Shown here: one piece after another, positions 1-7,113 of the stretch | Numbering within the stretch: position 1 is the stretch's first letter | Layout: the number at the start of each line of letters is the position of its first letter | Source of the DNA: Acidobacteriota bacterium | GTDB lineage: Bacteria > Acidobacteriota > UBA4820 > DSQY01 | Assembly: GCA_021814085.1 (NCBI GenBank) | Contig: JAKAJA010000044.1 | Coordinates: forward strand, 1-9,741 | Direction of reading: 5' to 3' | DNA length: 9,741 nt | The notes under the pieces: model-generated | What the model was told of the DNA's origin: nothing | The model's database searches: none | The model's input: only the letters and a program-made list of their open reading frames with translations | Program-made: the position numbers and the translations under genes

Positions 1-1
1 C

Positions 2-1168
2 GGCCGCGCCGACAAGTGGGGCGTCCGTCCCGCCCTCCTCGTCTCCCTCGTCCTCATGCTCTTCGGCCGGGCCATCCTCTCGGCGGCACCGGCCCTCGGC
101 CTCGCGGGGGGATCTATCCTCACACCTCTCAACGCGCTGGCCATCGGGGGCATCCTCCTCATCGTCCTCGGATATGGCATGTACCAGCCCGCCGCCTATG
201 CCGCGGCGCGGCAGTTCACAACCCCGGCCACGGCCAACATGGCCTACGCCATGCTCTATGCCGTCATGAACCTCGGAGGCTGGCTCCCCACCTTCATGTC
301 CCCCATCCGCGAGAACTATGGGATAAAGGGGGCGTACTGGTTCTACACGGGCACGACCATCGTGGGGCTGGGCATCCTCTTCTTCATGCTCAGCAAGAAG
401 ACGGTGGAAAAGGCCATCGCCGACGCCAAGGCGGGAAGCGCCACCGAAACCGGCCAGGCCAAGGAGGGCACGCAGTCCGGCGTCCAGCGGGCGGCCCAGA
501 CCGAGGCCACCGGCGGCATCTTCTCCCGGGCTATGCACTGGATCAAAAACCACCCTCTCGCGGATGCCAAGTTCGCCTTCTTCATCTTCTGCCTGATTCC
601 CGTGCAGACCCTCTTCGCCTACAACTGGCTCGTCCTTCCCCAGTACGTGAACCGCGCCTTCGCGGGCACCTGGGTTGGCGCAAGGTTCGAGACGGCCACC
701 AACCTCAACTCCCTCCTCATCTTCATCCTGTGCCCCATCGTGGCGGCTCTTACGACTCGCGTGAAGGTCTACAACATGATGATTGTCGGCACGGCCGTCA
801 TGGCCGCCCCCACCTTCTTCCTCGCCATCGGGCCCACGATCTGGGGCCTCTTCACCTTCATCGTTCTCATGACCATCGGCGAGGCCATGTGGCAGCCGCG
901 CTTCCTCCAGTACGCCGCGGAGATCGCCCCCGAGGGGCGCACGGGAGCCTACATGGGCGTGGCCCAGTTCCCCTGGTTCCTCACCAAGATGATCGTACCC
1001 GTGTACTCGGGCTGGTTTCTGCTGCACTACTGCCCCGAGCCGGGAAAGGGCGTCAACCAGAGCGGCACCATGTGGCTCATCTTCGGTTGCGTCGCCATGA
1101 TGTCCACGGTCCTCCTCATCCTCGCCAAAGGCTGGCTCGGGAAGGATTTCAAGACGAAGCATTCTTGA
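2..1168 (+). CDS. MFS transporter, POT/peptide-transporter-like, 5' truncated by window edge
   Basis: The frame is open to the left edge and ends at TGA 1166-1168, giving 388 visible residues. The first visible residues (GRADKWGVRP) match MFS motif A, the cytoplasmic loop between helices 2 and 3, so about 60-70 N-terminal residues are missing. The rest is a run of hydrophobic helices in two halves, separated by a polar central loop at about residues 135-180 (rich in Lys, Ala, Gln and Thr), as in 12-helix MFS carriers. The second half contains a helix-8/9-type stretch around TIGEAMWQPRFLQY followed by APEGRTGAYMG, which resembles proton-coupled oligopeptide and related transporters. The protein would sit in the inner membrane. 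The substrate cannot be read from the sequence; the POT resemblance is from memory of the family. The ATG at 56 lies inside a membrane helix and is not a credible start. The gene converges on the asparagine synthase and shares its terminator. Confidence 0.85.
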   Translation, partial: GRADKWGVRPALLVSLVLMLFGRAILSAAPALGLAGGSILTPLNALAIGGILLIVLGYGMYQPAAYAAARQFTTPATANMAYAMLYAVMNLGGWLPTFMSPIRENYGIKGAYWFYTGTTIVGLGILFFMLSKKTVEKAIADAKAGSATETGQAKEGTQSGVQRAAQTEATGGIFSRAMHWIKNHPLADAKFAFFIFCLIPVQTLFAYNWLVLPQYVNRAFAGTWVGARFETATNLNSLLIFILCPIVAALTTRVKVYNMMIVGTAVMAAPTFFLAIGPTIWGLFTFIVLMTIGEAMWQPRFLQYAAEIAPEGRTGAYMGVAQFPWFLTKMIVPVYSGWFLLHYCPEPGKGVNQSGTMWLIFGCVAMMSTVLLILAKGWLGKDFKTKHS

Positions 1169-1195
1169 GGGAGCGGGGAGCAGGGAGCGGGGAGC
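1169..1195 (+). repeat. Direct repeat with G-quadruplex pattern right after the transporter stop codon
   Basis: GGGAGCGGGGAGC occurs twice (1169-1181 and 1183-1195), separated by a single A. It starts at the base following the TGA stop. On the sense strand this gives four G-runs of 3, 4, 3 and 4 bases with loops of 3, 4 and 3 bases, which fits the canonical G-quadruplex pattern. It would lie in the 3' untranslated end of the transporter mRNA, just before the hairpin terminator. Whether it folds or only reflects slipped-strand duplication cannot be told from sequence. Confidence 0.75.
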
Positions 1196-1210
1196 GGAAA
1201 AACAAGGACA

Positions 1211-1247
1211 GACAAAACGGCGACCCTCATCGGGCCGCCGTTTTGTC
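1211..1247. terminator. Bidirectional intrinsic terminator between convergent genes
   Basis: GACAAAACGGCG (1211-1222) pairs perfectly with CGCCGTTTTGTC (1236-1247), a 12-bp stem around a 13-base loop that can add a CCC/GGG pairing (1224-1226 with 1232-1234). The A-run on the left arm and T-run on the right arm sit inside the stem, so either strand reads as a GC-rich hairpin core followed by a short U-run. It lies 42 bases past the transporter stop and 52 bases past the asparagine synthase stop, so it can end both convergent transcripts. Confidence 0.8.
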
Positions 1248-1271
1248 TTCGCCGCACTCTCTATTCTTTTC

Positions 1272-1303
1272 CTAGTCCCCTAGTCCCCTAGTCACCTAGT
1301 CAC
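1272..1303. repeat. Four tandem 8-bp repeats overlapping the asparagine synthase stop codon
   Basis: On the + strand the units are CTAGTCCC twice, then CTAGTCAC twice, with a period of exactly 8. On the asparagine synthase sense strand they read TGACTAGG twice and GGACTAGG twice, and the first TGA is the gene's stop codon. Because 8 is not a multiple of 3, the TGA and TAG triplets fall in all three reading frames. The sense strand is G-rich with GG/GGGG runs, mirroring the G-rich repeat after the transporter stop. A short array like this may vary in copy number by slippage. Confidence 0.85.
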
Positions 1304-3177
1304 CCGATCCCCATCGCCTGTCCCCAGTGCGCGAGCACGGTGAGGTTCCAGAGGAGGAGGCCCCGGTCCTGGCCCGCCAGGTGCTCATCTAAGACGGCGC
1401 GGAGGGCCTCCCTGTGGAAGTAGGCATCCATCCATCCTGCCCCATCGAGGGTGTCCCGCACGAAGGATTTGAGGGGACCGCGGACCCATGTGCTCCAGGG
1501 AACGGGGAAGCCGCGCTTCCGCCTGTAGGCGATGTCGCTCGGGATTCCCGCCGCGACGGCGTAGCGTTTGAGGAGGAGTTTGGTGATTCCTCCCCTGACT
1601 TTCAACCTTTCAGGGAGCCGGAAGCAGTACCGGACCAGGTCCACGTCGAGGAAGGGGACTCGCATTTCCACCCCGTGCGCCATGGACATGCGGTCCCCGT
1701 GGTTGAGGAGGTTGTCCGGGAGCCAGCCCTTGCAGAGGGTTGCCAGGATGGCGTCCAAGGGGCCGCGATGGCTGGGGACCTCCGTGTACAGGGCATCCAG
1801 CGTCCGGTCGTAGGGCGGCGGCATGCAGTCCTTCAGGAGGCGGTCCATGGTCTCCCGGGACAGCGGCGCCGTGAGGTCGTACCGGATCTTGCCGGGGAGC
1901 TGTCCGGGGTCGGCGTCCTTGATCTCCTCCCACCTGGCGAGGTAGGCCCGCTTGAGGTCGCGCCTAGCGATGGCCGCGGCGAGGGAGCGCGCTCCCGGCA
2001 GGTTCCGAAGTGCCACGATGGCCCGGATCTGCCTCATGACACGGTCCAAGTGATACCCCCCCAGGACCTCGTCGGCACCCTGTCCCGAGAGGAGGACCTT
2101 CACCTTCTCCGAGGCGAGAGCGCAAACGTGGTAGAGGGGGAGGACGGCCATGTCGGCAACGGGGTCGTCCATGTGGGAGAGAACCGAACCGAGGCTGTTT
2201 GCGAAATGCGCCGGCGAGATGACCACTTCGTGGTGGTCCGAGCCGAACTGGTCCGCGACCCTGCGCGCCCAGGGGCGTTCGTCGCACTGGGGCTCGCCCT
2301 CGAAGGCCACCGTGAACGTGGAGAGGTGCTGCTGGCCGCCCCGGCGCAGGGCCGCCACCACCGCCGATGAGTCCAGCCCACCGGAGAGGAGGACCCCCAC
2401 GGGGACATCCGAGATGAGGCGCCGCTTGACGGAGGCCTCGAAAAGGTTGCCGAAGCGCTCGCGCGCGTGGCCCTCGTCCATGCGCCTGGCCCGGTCTCCC
2501 ACGGGGAGTATCCAGTACGGCGTCACGGAGATCCCCTCCGCACTCACGGTCATGAGATGACCAGGAGGCAGCTTCTGCACGGCCCCGAGGAGGGTCCGCG
2601 GGGCGAGCACGTAGCGGCACGCTACCTGCTCGGCGAGGGCGCGGGGGTTGATCTCCCGGCTCACCTTGGGGTGGTCGAGAATGGGGGAGACCTCGGAGGC
2701 GAAAACGAAACCGCCCGGGACGCGCGCCCAGTAAAGGGGCTTGACGCCCAGCCGGTCTCGGCAGAGAGTGAGCCGCCGCTCGGCCCGGTCCCAGAGGGCG
2801 AAGGCCCACATGCCGTTCAGCTTCTTGAGGCCGTCCCTGCCCCAGACGAGGTAGGCTCTTAGAAGGACCTCCGTGTCCGAGCGCGTGGTGAAGAGCTCGC
2901 CGCGCCGTTCGAGCTCGGCGCGCACTTCCTGAAAATTGTAGATTTCTCCGTTGTAGACGATCTGGAAACGGCCGTCCGGGGAGGCCATGGGCTGGGCCGC
3001 GGCGGGGGTGAGATCGATGATGGCCAGACGGCGGTGCCCCAGCGCGATGCCGGGCTCGTGCCAGAGCCCCTCGCCGTCGGGACCCCGGTGGGCCAGACGG
3101 CGGGCCATGCCCCTGACCCGTTCCGGGTCCGCCGCCGCCGGGTCGCCATACGCCACTTCACCGCAGATGCCGCACAT
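1300..3177 (-). CDS. asnB: Asparagine synthase (glutamine-hydrolysing), AsnB type
   Basis: The 625-residue product would make asparagine, or amidate another carboxylate, from glutamine and ATP in the cytoplasm. The N-terminal class II glutamine amidotransferase domain (about 1-190) has the nucleophile Cys2 (MCGICG), the HRRL segment near 48-51, NGEIYN at 76-81 and the SDTE motif with Asp101. The C-terminal synthase domain has the ATP pyrophosphatase loop SGGLDSS (265-271), GQGADE (366-371), an RVPFLD segment (506-511) and GFPVP (556-560). All key residues are present and the length is close to B. subtilis AsnB (about 630). A frame two codons longer starts at GTG 3183, but that GTG lies inside the Shine-Dalgarno GGGAGGTG (3181-3188) and would bury the catalytic Cys, so ATG 3177 is used. 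Homologues in surface-polysaccharide clusters amidate sugars; no such neighbours are visible here. The gene has its own 168-bp upstream gap. Confidence 0.95.
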   Translation of the reverse strand: MCGICGEVAYGDPAAADPERVRGMARRLAHRGPDGEGLWHEPGIALGHRRLAIIDLTPAAAQPMASPDGRFQIVYNGEIYNFQEVRAELERRGELFTTRSDTEVLLRAYLVWGRDGLKKLNGMWAFALWDRAERRLTLCRDRLGVKPLYWARVPGGFVFASEVSPILDHPKVSREINPRALAEQVACRYVLAPRTLLGAVQKLPPGHLMTVSAEGISVTPYWILPVGDRARRMDEGHARERFGNLFEASVKRRLISDVPVGVLLSGGLDSSAVVAALRRGGQQHLSTFTVAFEGEPQCDERPWARRVADQFGSDHHEVVISPAHFANSLGSVLSHMDDPVADMAVLPLYHVCALASEKVKVLLSGQGADEVLGGYHLDRVMRQIRAIVALRNLPGARSLAAAIARRDLKRAYLARWEEIKDADPGQLPGKIRYDLTAPLSRETMDRLLKDCMPPPYDRTLDALYTEVPSHRGPLDAILATLCKGWLPDNLLNHGDRMSMAHGVEMRVPFLDVDLVRYCFRLPERLKVRGGITKLLLKRYAVAAGIPSDIAYRRKRGFPVPWSTWVRGPLKSFVRDTLDGAGWMDAYFHREALRAVLDEHLAGQDRGLLLWNLTVLAHWGQAMGIG

Positions 3178-3345
3178 CCCCACCTCCCGGAGAATAATAC
3201 TCTAGAGCCCCTCTCAAGAATAGGACATGGGCGCGACTCCCCATGATTAGATGGGCTCTACCGGCTCTTGAAGTTCGCGCAATCTGCGCAAGAGTTCGGG
3301 ATGATGGTCCTTTAGGATGTGGAGACGACAGGCCGGAACCGGTCT

Positions 3346-3906
3346 CTATTTCCAGGTGCCCTCGAAGCGGCAGACTTTGTCGCCCTTGCAGGCGCACTTG
3401 ACCTGGGGAAGCCGGATGTCCTTGGCGCCGGAGAGTTCGAAAGTCCGGACGATCCAGCCCGCGATGCGCTCGCAGAACTCGGGAGCGGGCTCACCGAAGT
3501 CCCGCATTTCCACGTTCGCGAACCCCGGTCCGCTCTCGGTGACCACCATCTGCCCCACGTCGTAGAAACTCGAGAAGATGACGGAGGCCTTGGAGATGAT
3601 CCATTGGGGAGACCCGATCTTGAAGACGAGCTTGTATACGGTCGTGTGGGCATAATCGGCGGAGGCACGCCCGATCTGGGTGATGATGTCGGGCATCTGG
3701 GCGCCGAACTCCTTTTTGGCGGCCTTCATGAGCGCCAGGAGAAAGGAGACCGGATACCAAGCCGAGGACAGGATCGTGTCGTCCAGGCGCTGCTGGTCCT
3801 CGGGAGACAGGAGGGATCTCGCCCTCGCCAAGCCCTCATCTCCGAAGGTTTCCTTGATGAACCGGATGGTTCCCAGAACCGCCGTCCCCTTCACTTGCGC
3901 CTTCAT
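3346..3906 (-). CDS. V4R/DUF2378-like small sensor-domain protein
   Basis: This 186-residue soluble protein has no signal peptide or membrane helix. ATG 3906 is preceded by AGGAG (3913-3917) six bases upstream, so longer in-frame extensions are rejected. The layout recalls the V4R (4-vinyl reductase) and heme-NO-binding fold group and the Myxococcus DUF2378 paralogues: a helical N-terminal half with WYP at 50-52, a GR helix at 79-80, a central strand region around 100-130 (GSP, then SGPGFANVEMRDFG), and a C-terminal cysteine cluster. The cluster is Cys171-x-Cys173-KGDK-x-Cys179-RFEG, matching the C...GD..C.F ending of V4R domains, which bind small molecules, metals or hydrocarbons in sensory and scaffolding roles. 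The family assignment is from memory of these patterns and the ligand is unknown. The gene stands alone, with 242 bp to the DUF6249-like gene upstream and 168 bp to asparagine synthase downstream. Confidence 0.65.
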   Translation of the reverse strand: MKAQVKGTAVLGTIRFIKETFGDEGLARARSLLSPEDQQRLDDTILSSAWYPVSFLLALMKAAKKEFGAQMPDIITQIGRASADYAHTTVYKLVFKIGSPQWIISKASVIFSSFYDVGQMVVTESGPGFANVEMRDFGEPAPEFCERIAGWIVRTFELSGAKDIRLPQVKCACKGDKVCRFEGTWK

Positions 3907-4013
3907 GCATTTCTCCTGCTCGACAAATTCCCTGGGACCGAGGTCCACTGCCGGCCAACCGGACGCTGTCAGACGAGGCCCATCGGCGTCCTCGCCGTTC
4001 ATTGATTGGGGAC

Positions 4014-4041
4014 ACTCTATCGCGGTTAGAACGGATCTCAA
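4014..4041 (-). promoter_or_regulatory. Candidate sigma70-type promoter for the V4R-like gene
   Basis: On the - strand TTGAGA (4036-4041) is followed by a 16-base spacer and TAGAGT (4014-4019). The -35 matches TTGACA at 5 of 6 positions and the -10 matches TATAAT at 4 of 6. It would start transcription about 100 bases upstream of ATG 3906. In a high-GC gap this is only a reasonable candidate. No copy of the ECF-type element was found in this gap. Confidence 0.3.
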
Positions 4042-4092
4042 AATGGGACAAGGTCGCCCCACCGCCGACGCGGGTTCTTGGCAATAGGGCGA

Positions 4093-4112
4093 GGACTCCC
4101 CGAGGGGAGCCC
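4093..4112 (-). terminator. GC-rich hairpin downstream of the DUF6249-like gene, weak terminator candidate
   Basis: CTCCCC (4096-4101) and GGGGAG (4104-4109) form an inverted repeat, extended by GG/CC across one mismatch. The two innermost pairs must open to make a loop. It lies about 37 bases past the stop of the DUF6249-like gene, the right place for a terminator. There is no T-run after it on the - strand, so it may be a pause or Rho-linked site, or chance. Confidence 0.3.
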
Positions 4113-4148
4113 GTGGATGGTGCCTTGTTGGATGCCCGTTGGCAGAAG

Positions 4149-4529
4149 TCAGATGCCGCTTGCGCCGCCCCGCGGGCCCGACTGGTTCCGCTCGACGAAT
4201 ATCCAGTACACCAGGTTCCCGAGGCCGATGATGGCAATGAAAGCGCCCCAGACCGCCCACTTCTCGTCGATGGTCACATAGAGGGCGAGGGCCAGGCCGG
4301 CCCCGATGAAGATGTGCTTGATGCCCCTGTAGAGTGAGTTTCGGCACGGGCCGGCGCCACCTTCGTCCCGGCTCAGATCGGGAACTGGAATCCCCTTCTC
4401 GATGGCGGCCATGCGCTCCAGGTTGCGCATGACCTGCTTCTTATGATCGAAAAAGAGCGCGGTGCACGTGATGATGATCGCCGTGGCCAGTCCGCCTCCG
4501 ATAGCGAGTAATGGGATCAAGGTTTCCAT
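4149..4529 (-). CDS. DUF6249-like small membrane protein
   Basis: This 126-residue inner-membrane protein has one helix at about 4-27, a cytoplasmic-looking segment at 28-70, and a helical hairpin at about 71-86 and 92-113. The middle segment carries RNLERMAAIEKGIPVP (35-50), and a further arginine-containing stretch leads into RGIKHIFIGAGLALALY. This LERM-x-AIEKGIPVP signature before a helix pair is how I recognise DUF6249-type proteins; no biochemical function is known to me. ATG 4529 has a strong AGGAGG (4536-4541) six bases upstream. A complete ECF-type promoter element lies directly in front (4556-4582), matching the element before the ECF sigma gene on the other strand, so this protein is likely a target of that sigma factor. 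Its gene starts 107 bp after the propeller gene and probably has its own transcript. Confidence 0.75.
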   Translation of the reverse strand: METLIPLLAIGGGLATAIIITCTALFFDHKKQVMRNLERMAAIEKGIPVPDLSRDEGGAGPCRNSLYRGIKHIFIGAGLALALYVTIDEKWAVWGAFIAIIGLGNLVYWIFVERNQSGPRGGASGI

Positions 4530-4555
4530 GGCGAACCTCCTCTTTCACCCACTTG

Positions 4556-4582
4556 GACGGAGCGGGCGCCGATTCGGTTTCA
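4556..4582 (-). promoter_or_regulatory. ECF-sigma-type promoter in front of the DUF6249-like gene
   Basis: On the - strand TGAAAC (4577-4582), a 17-base spacer (4560-4576) and CGTC (4556-4559) match the AAC/CGTC layout recognised by many ECF sigma factors, such as the Bacillus SigW, SigX and SigM class. The flanks extend the match to the promoter at 7114-7140: both read TGAAACCG, then 15 bases, then CGTCCAAG. There are 26 bases between CGTC and the start codon, which is enough for a short leader carrying the Shine-Dalgarno. Confidence 0.7.
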
Positions 4583-4636
4583 AGCTCGGCCCCGTCAGCG
4601 GAGGATGGAGTGGATAGGTACAGACCGGAGAGGAGT

Positions 4637-6910
4637 TCATCTCGTAAACGGGAAGGGGGAGCTGGTCCCTCCTTCGGGGTTGGTGACAGTGATCTGGACC
4701 GTGATCCCTTTGGGAATGAGGGCTTTGATGCCTTCTGCGAAGGCCTTACCCTCCCCCTTGTAGACTGTGGAGACAGGGACGCCGTTGATCCCGACCGAAC
4801 ATCCCGGCAGAAAGCCCACGCCGGATACCTTTAGACGCAACGGGGCCGAGAGCTTTTGGATGCCGGTGATAACCGGTGCCGTGGTGTACCGGAATCCTCC
4901 CGGCAGGGTCGCCGAACTTCCGCCGGGGTTGACGACTTTCACATCCACCGCCCCAATTCCCCCTGCAGGCGCCACAGCAATGAGCACCGTGCTATCGACA
5001 AACCCCACACCCGTCGCGGACAGATCGCCGAAGAACACCCTGGCACCTTCCACAAAGTTGGCGCCCGAGAGAGTAACCGGTATGCCTCCGGTCAAGGGAC
5101 CCGTTGCGGGCGACGCCGTCAGAAGAAGAAGAGCGCAGGCGTTCCACTGGATGTCGTCCGCTGCGCTCGAGGCCACGGTCATCCCGCCGGCTTCGCAGAC
5201 GGACACCACCGAGTTTGGCGTCAGGGTCATATGCTCCGTCCAGTCCCTGCCGTCATTACTGCTGAATACTTCCCCGTCATTGGAGGCGGCCAAGAAACGG
5301 TTAACGCTGAAGGTCACTCCGAAGAGACGGCTCGAGTTCAACCTTGGGGATTCTTCCCATAACAGCCCGTCCCCGCTGGTCCACACCCTGCCGCTGTCAC
5401 CGACGGCGACGAAGAACCCGTTTCCGTAGGCTACGCCCAATAGAGTCTCCGCGGCCCCCAATGATGCGGGGGACCATGATATGGCGTCAGGGCTCGAGAA
5501 GATGATGCCGCTGTACCCCACGCCGACAAAGCGGCCATTGCCGTAGGAGATACTCGCAAACCATGGGGAGCCTGGAACCTTATGGGGCGTCCATGTGAAC
5601 CCGTCCGGGCTGGTGAGAACCAACCCCTGGGCGCCTGCGGCCACCCAGAGGGAAGCCGCATAGGTTGCAGTGAAGAGTGCGGAGCCCGTCGTCGAGCTAC
5701 TCCGTGTCCACACCTCCGCGTCCGGGCTGGTCAGAATCGTGCCGCCTTCACCCACGGCCACAAAGAGGCCATTCCCCCACGCAAGGCCCCAGAGGTTGCT
5801 GGTTACACCGGATGGGTGGGGCGTCCAGTGAAGCCCATTGGGGCTTGTCATGGTAACGCCATACGCTCCGACAACCGCGAAATGCCCCGGTGGAATACCC
5901 CCATGTTGAACGCTGAGGAGGCTTCCGCCGCCCTGCAGGCCTGTCACATCCGCGATGATATCGTGCCACGCGAGGAGGTCGTCGCTGATGAGCAGGCTGA
6001 CTGCGCCCATCACGAGGTACCGTTCCCCGAGGTAAGCAATGCCGAAAGTAACCGACCCACCGCCGATGCGGGCGCCCGTGGTCCACGAGGCGCCATCGCT
6101 GCTCGTGAGCATCAATCCGTACACTGTGAGGGCAACGAACCGGACACCATCCCAAGTGGCGGAGTAGATATTTTCGGTGGTTGGACTTGCCTGCCGGGTC
6201 CAGCTCCTCCCGTCGGGGCTCGTCCATATCTGACCGCCCGTCCCGCAGGCCAAGAATCGCCCGCCTCCGAAAACCACGCGGTTGGTGGGGACCGAGAGAA
6301 CGGACGGCTGGCGGGTCCACTGGGCCGCGTCGGGGCTTGTCCAAACGCTTCCCTCGAAGCCCGTCGCCACATACACGCCATTGCCGAATGTGACGCTCGT
6401 GATCGAATCTGTCGGGGAAAGGGAGATGACGGGTGTCCAGTGTATCCCGTCGATGCTCGTGCTGATGTTCCCCTTTCCGCCGACGGCGATATACCGGCCG
6501 TTCGCATAAGTCATGGCCCACACTCCGTAGAGGAAGAAATCCTCCTCCACCCTGGTCCACGCGGAGCCGTCCGTCGATTCCCAGATTCCGCCCCCCGTGC
6601 TCCCGACGACGAATCGGTCCGGCCCCGCTGCAACGCCCTGGAGACCATCGTTGGCCCCGATACACTGATAGGTCCATTTGAGTCCGTCCGTACTGGTCAT
6701 GACGGTGCCTCCAGCTCCCGTTACCACGTAGGTTGTCCCGTTGTAAGCCGCAACGAGCAGCATGTTGCCCTGTGGAAGGGGGTTGGCCCAGTGCCAGGTC
6801 TCCTCGCAGGACGATTCCGGTTGAACCGCCGGCGACGCGGATAAGGGCACACATCCCAGGCCCAGAAGGCACGCGGAAAACAGGCAGATGAGCACGTTGC
6901 GACCACTCAC
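4637..6910 (-). CDS. Exported multi-blade beta-propeller protein with C-terminal IPT/TIG-like domains
   Basis: The product has 757 residues. A longer frame begins at TTG 6955, but GTG 6910 has AGGGGG (6917-6922) six bases upstream and places a signal peptide at the N-terminus: a short positive segment, then a hydrophobic stretch, with likely cleavage near residues 26-30 (SASPA). Residues of about 50-590 are a tandem repeat of about 38-48 residues with the pattern GNGxFVAVGxxGxIxTSxDGxxWT. I count 13 clear copies and one degraded copy at the end; 14 blades would suit two seven-bladed propellers. Similar repeats occur in BNR/Ycf48-like exported proteins. Residues 595-676 form an IPT/TIG immunoglobulin-like domain (PATGPLTGG, SGANF, then VVNPGG), and 679-757 form a second, more divergent one ending in VTNPEGG. 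The expected site is the periplasm or cell surface, in binding or adhesion. There are no visible catalytic residues. The ligand is unknown. Confidence 0.85.
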   Translation of the reverse strand: MSGRNVLICLFSACLLGLGCVPLSASPAVQPESSCEETWHWANPLPQGNMLLVAAYNGTTYVVTGAGGTVMTSTDGLKWTYQCIGANDGLQGVAAGPDRFVVGSTGGGIWESTDGSAWTRVEEDFFLYGVWAMTYANGRYIAVGGKGNISTSIDGIHWTPVISLSPTDSITSVTFGNGVYVATGFEGSVWTSPDAAQWTRQPSVLSVPTNRVVFGGGRFLACGTGGQIWTSPDGRSWTRQASPTTENIYSATWDGVRFVALTVYGLMLTSSDGASWTTGARIGGGSVTFGIAYLGERYLVMGAVSLLISDDLLAWHDIIADVTGLQGGGSLLSVQHGGIPPGHFAVVGAYGVTMTSPNGLHWTPHPSGVTSNLWGLAWGNGLFVAVGEGGTILTSPDAEVWTRSSSTTGSALFTATYAASLWVAAGAQGLVLTSPDGFTWTPHKVPGSPWFASISYGNGRFVGVGYSGIIFSSPDAISWSPASLGAAETLLGVAYGNGFFVAVGDSGRVWTSGDGLLWEESPRLNSSRLFGVTFSVNRFLAASNDGEVFSSNDGRDWTEHMTLTPNSVVSVCEAGGMTVASSAADDIQWNACALLLLTASPATGPLTGGIPVTLSGANFVEGARVFFGDLSATGVGFVDSTVLIAVAPAGGIGAVDVKVVNPGGSSATLPGGFRYTTAPVITGIQKLSAPLRLKVSGVGFLPGCSVGINGVPVSTVYKGEGKAFAEGIKALIPKGITVQITVTNPEGGTSSPFPFTR

Positions 6911-6981
6911 GAGGCACCCCCTGGAGAAAATCAGAATTCGAGCTTTACCCGACAATTAGTATTTGAACTGAACCCCGGACC

Positions 6982-7010
6982 ATCATAGACGGTTTTGCGC
7001 AAACTGCCAC
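6982..7010 (-). promoter_or_regulatory. Candidate sigma70-type promoter for the exported propeller gene
   Basis: On the - strand GTGGCA (7005-7010) is followed by exactly 17 bases and TATGAT (6982-6987). These match the consensus at 4 of 6 and 5 of 6 positions. The leader to GTG 6910 would be about 65 bases. No CGTC/AAC ECF-type pair with proper spacing is present on this strand, so this gene looks separately controlled from the divergent sigma operon. Confidence 0.4.
6994..7003. promoter_or_regulatory. Palindrome TTTGCGCAAA inside the promoter spacer, possible operator
   Basis: This is a perfect 10-bp palindrome lying wholly between the -35 and -10 of the candidate - strand promoter, in the gap between the divergent propeller and sigma genes. 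Dimeric regulators often bind such sites. Only one copy was seen, and it is short enough to arise by chance. Confidence 0.3.
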
Positions 7011-7113
7011 CCAATTTCCGCTCGAGTAGACACCATCGGCCTCATTCTGCGTGGAATCCTTCCTATTTCCCCCTTGTGAAGAAGGCCGCTTGTCCGTGAT
7101 GGAAATCATGGGC

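Noticed and set aside
16..1275. 419-codon + strand frame overlapping the transporter
   Set aside because: Its product is rich in Arg, His, Pro and Gly with no domain, typical of an out-of-frame reading of high-GC coding DNA; the frame starting at 2 encodes clear membrane helices and MFS motif A.
1414..2370. 318-codon + strand frame antisense to asparagine synthase
   Set aside because: It mirrors the strongly supported asparagine synthase with all catalytic motifs; the antisense product shows no recognisable fold or ribosome site.
3191..3200. TATTAT on the - strand just upstream of the asparagine synthase ribosome site
   Set aside because: It resembles a -10, but no -35 with 16-18 base spacing was found, and the transcript would begin inside the Shine-Dalgarno.
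3265..3294. Inverted repeat CTCTTG/CAAGAG with GCGC inner pairing between the V4R-like gene and asparagine synthase
   Set aside because: The stem is interrupted by a six-base bulge and lacks a T-run, so it is not convincing as a terminator or operator.
3907..4347. N-terminal extension of the V4R-like frame up to 4347
   Set aside because: The extra residues are Arg/Pro-rich and unlike the domain, they run antiparallel over no feature but overlap the DUF6249-like gene in another frame, and a good Shine-Dalgarno precedes ATG 3906.
5582..6844. 420-codon + strand frame antisense to the exported propeller
   Set aside because: It is a shadow of the repeat-bearing frame; its pattern only reflects the complement of the propeller repeats.
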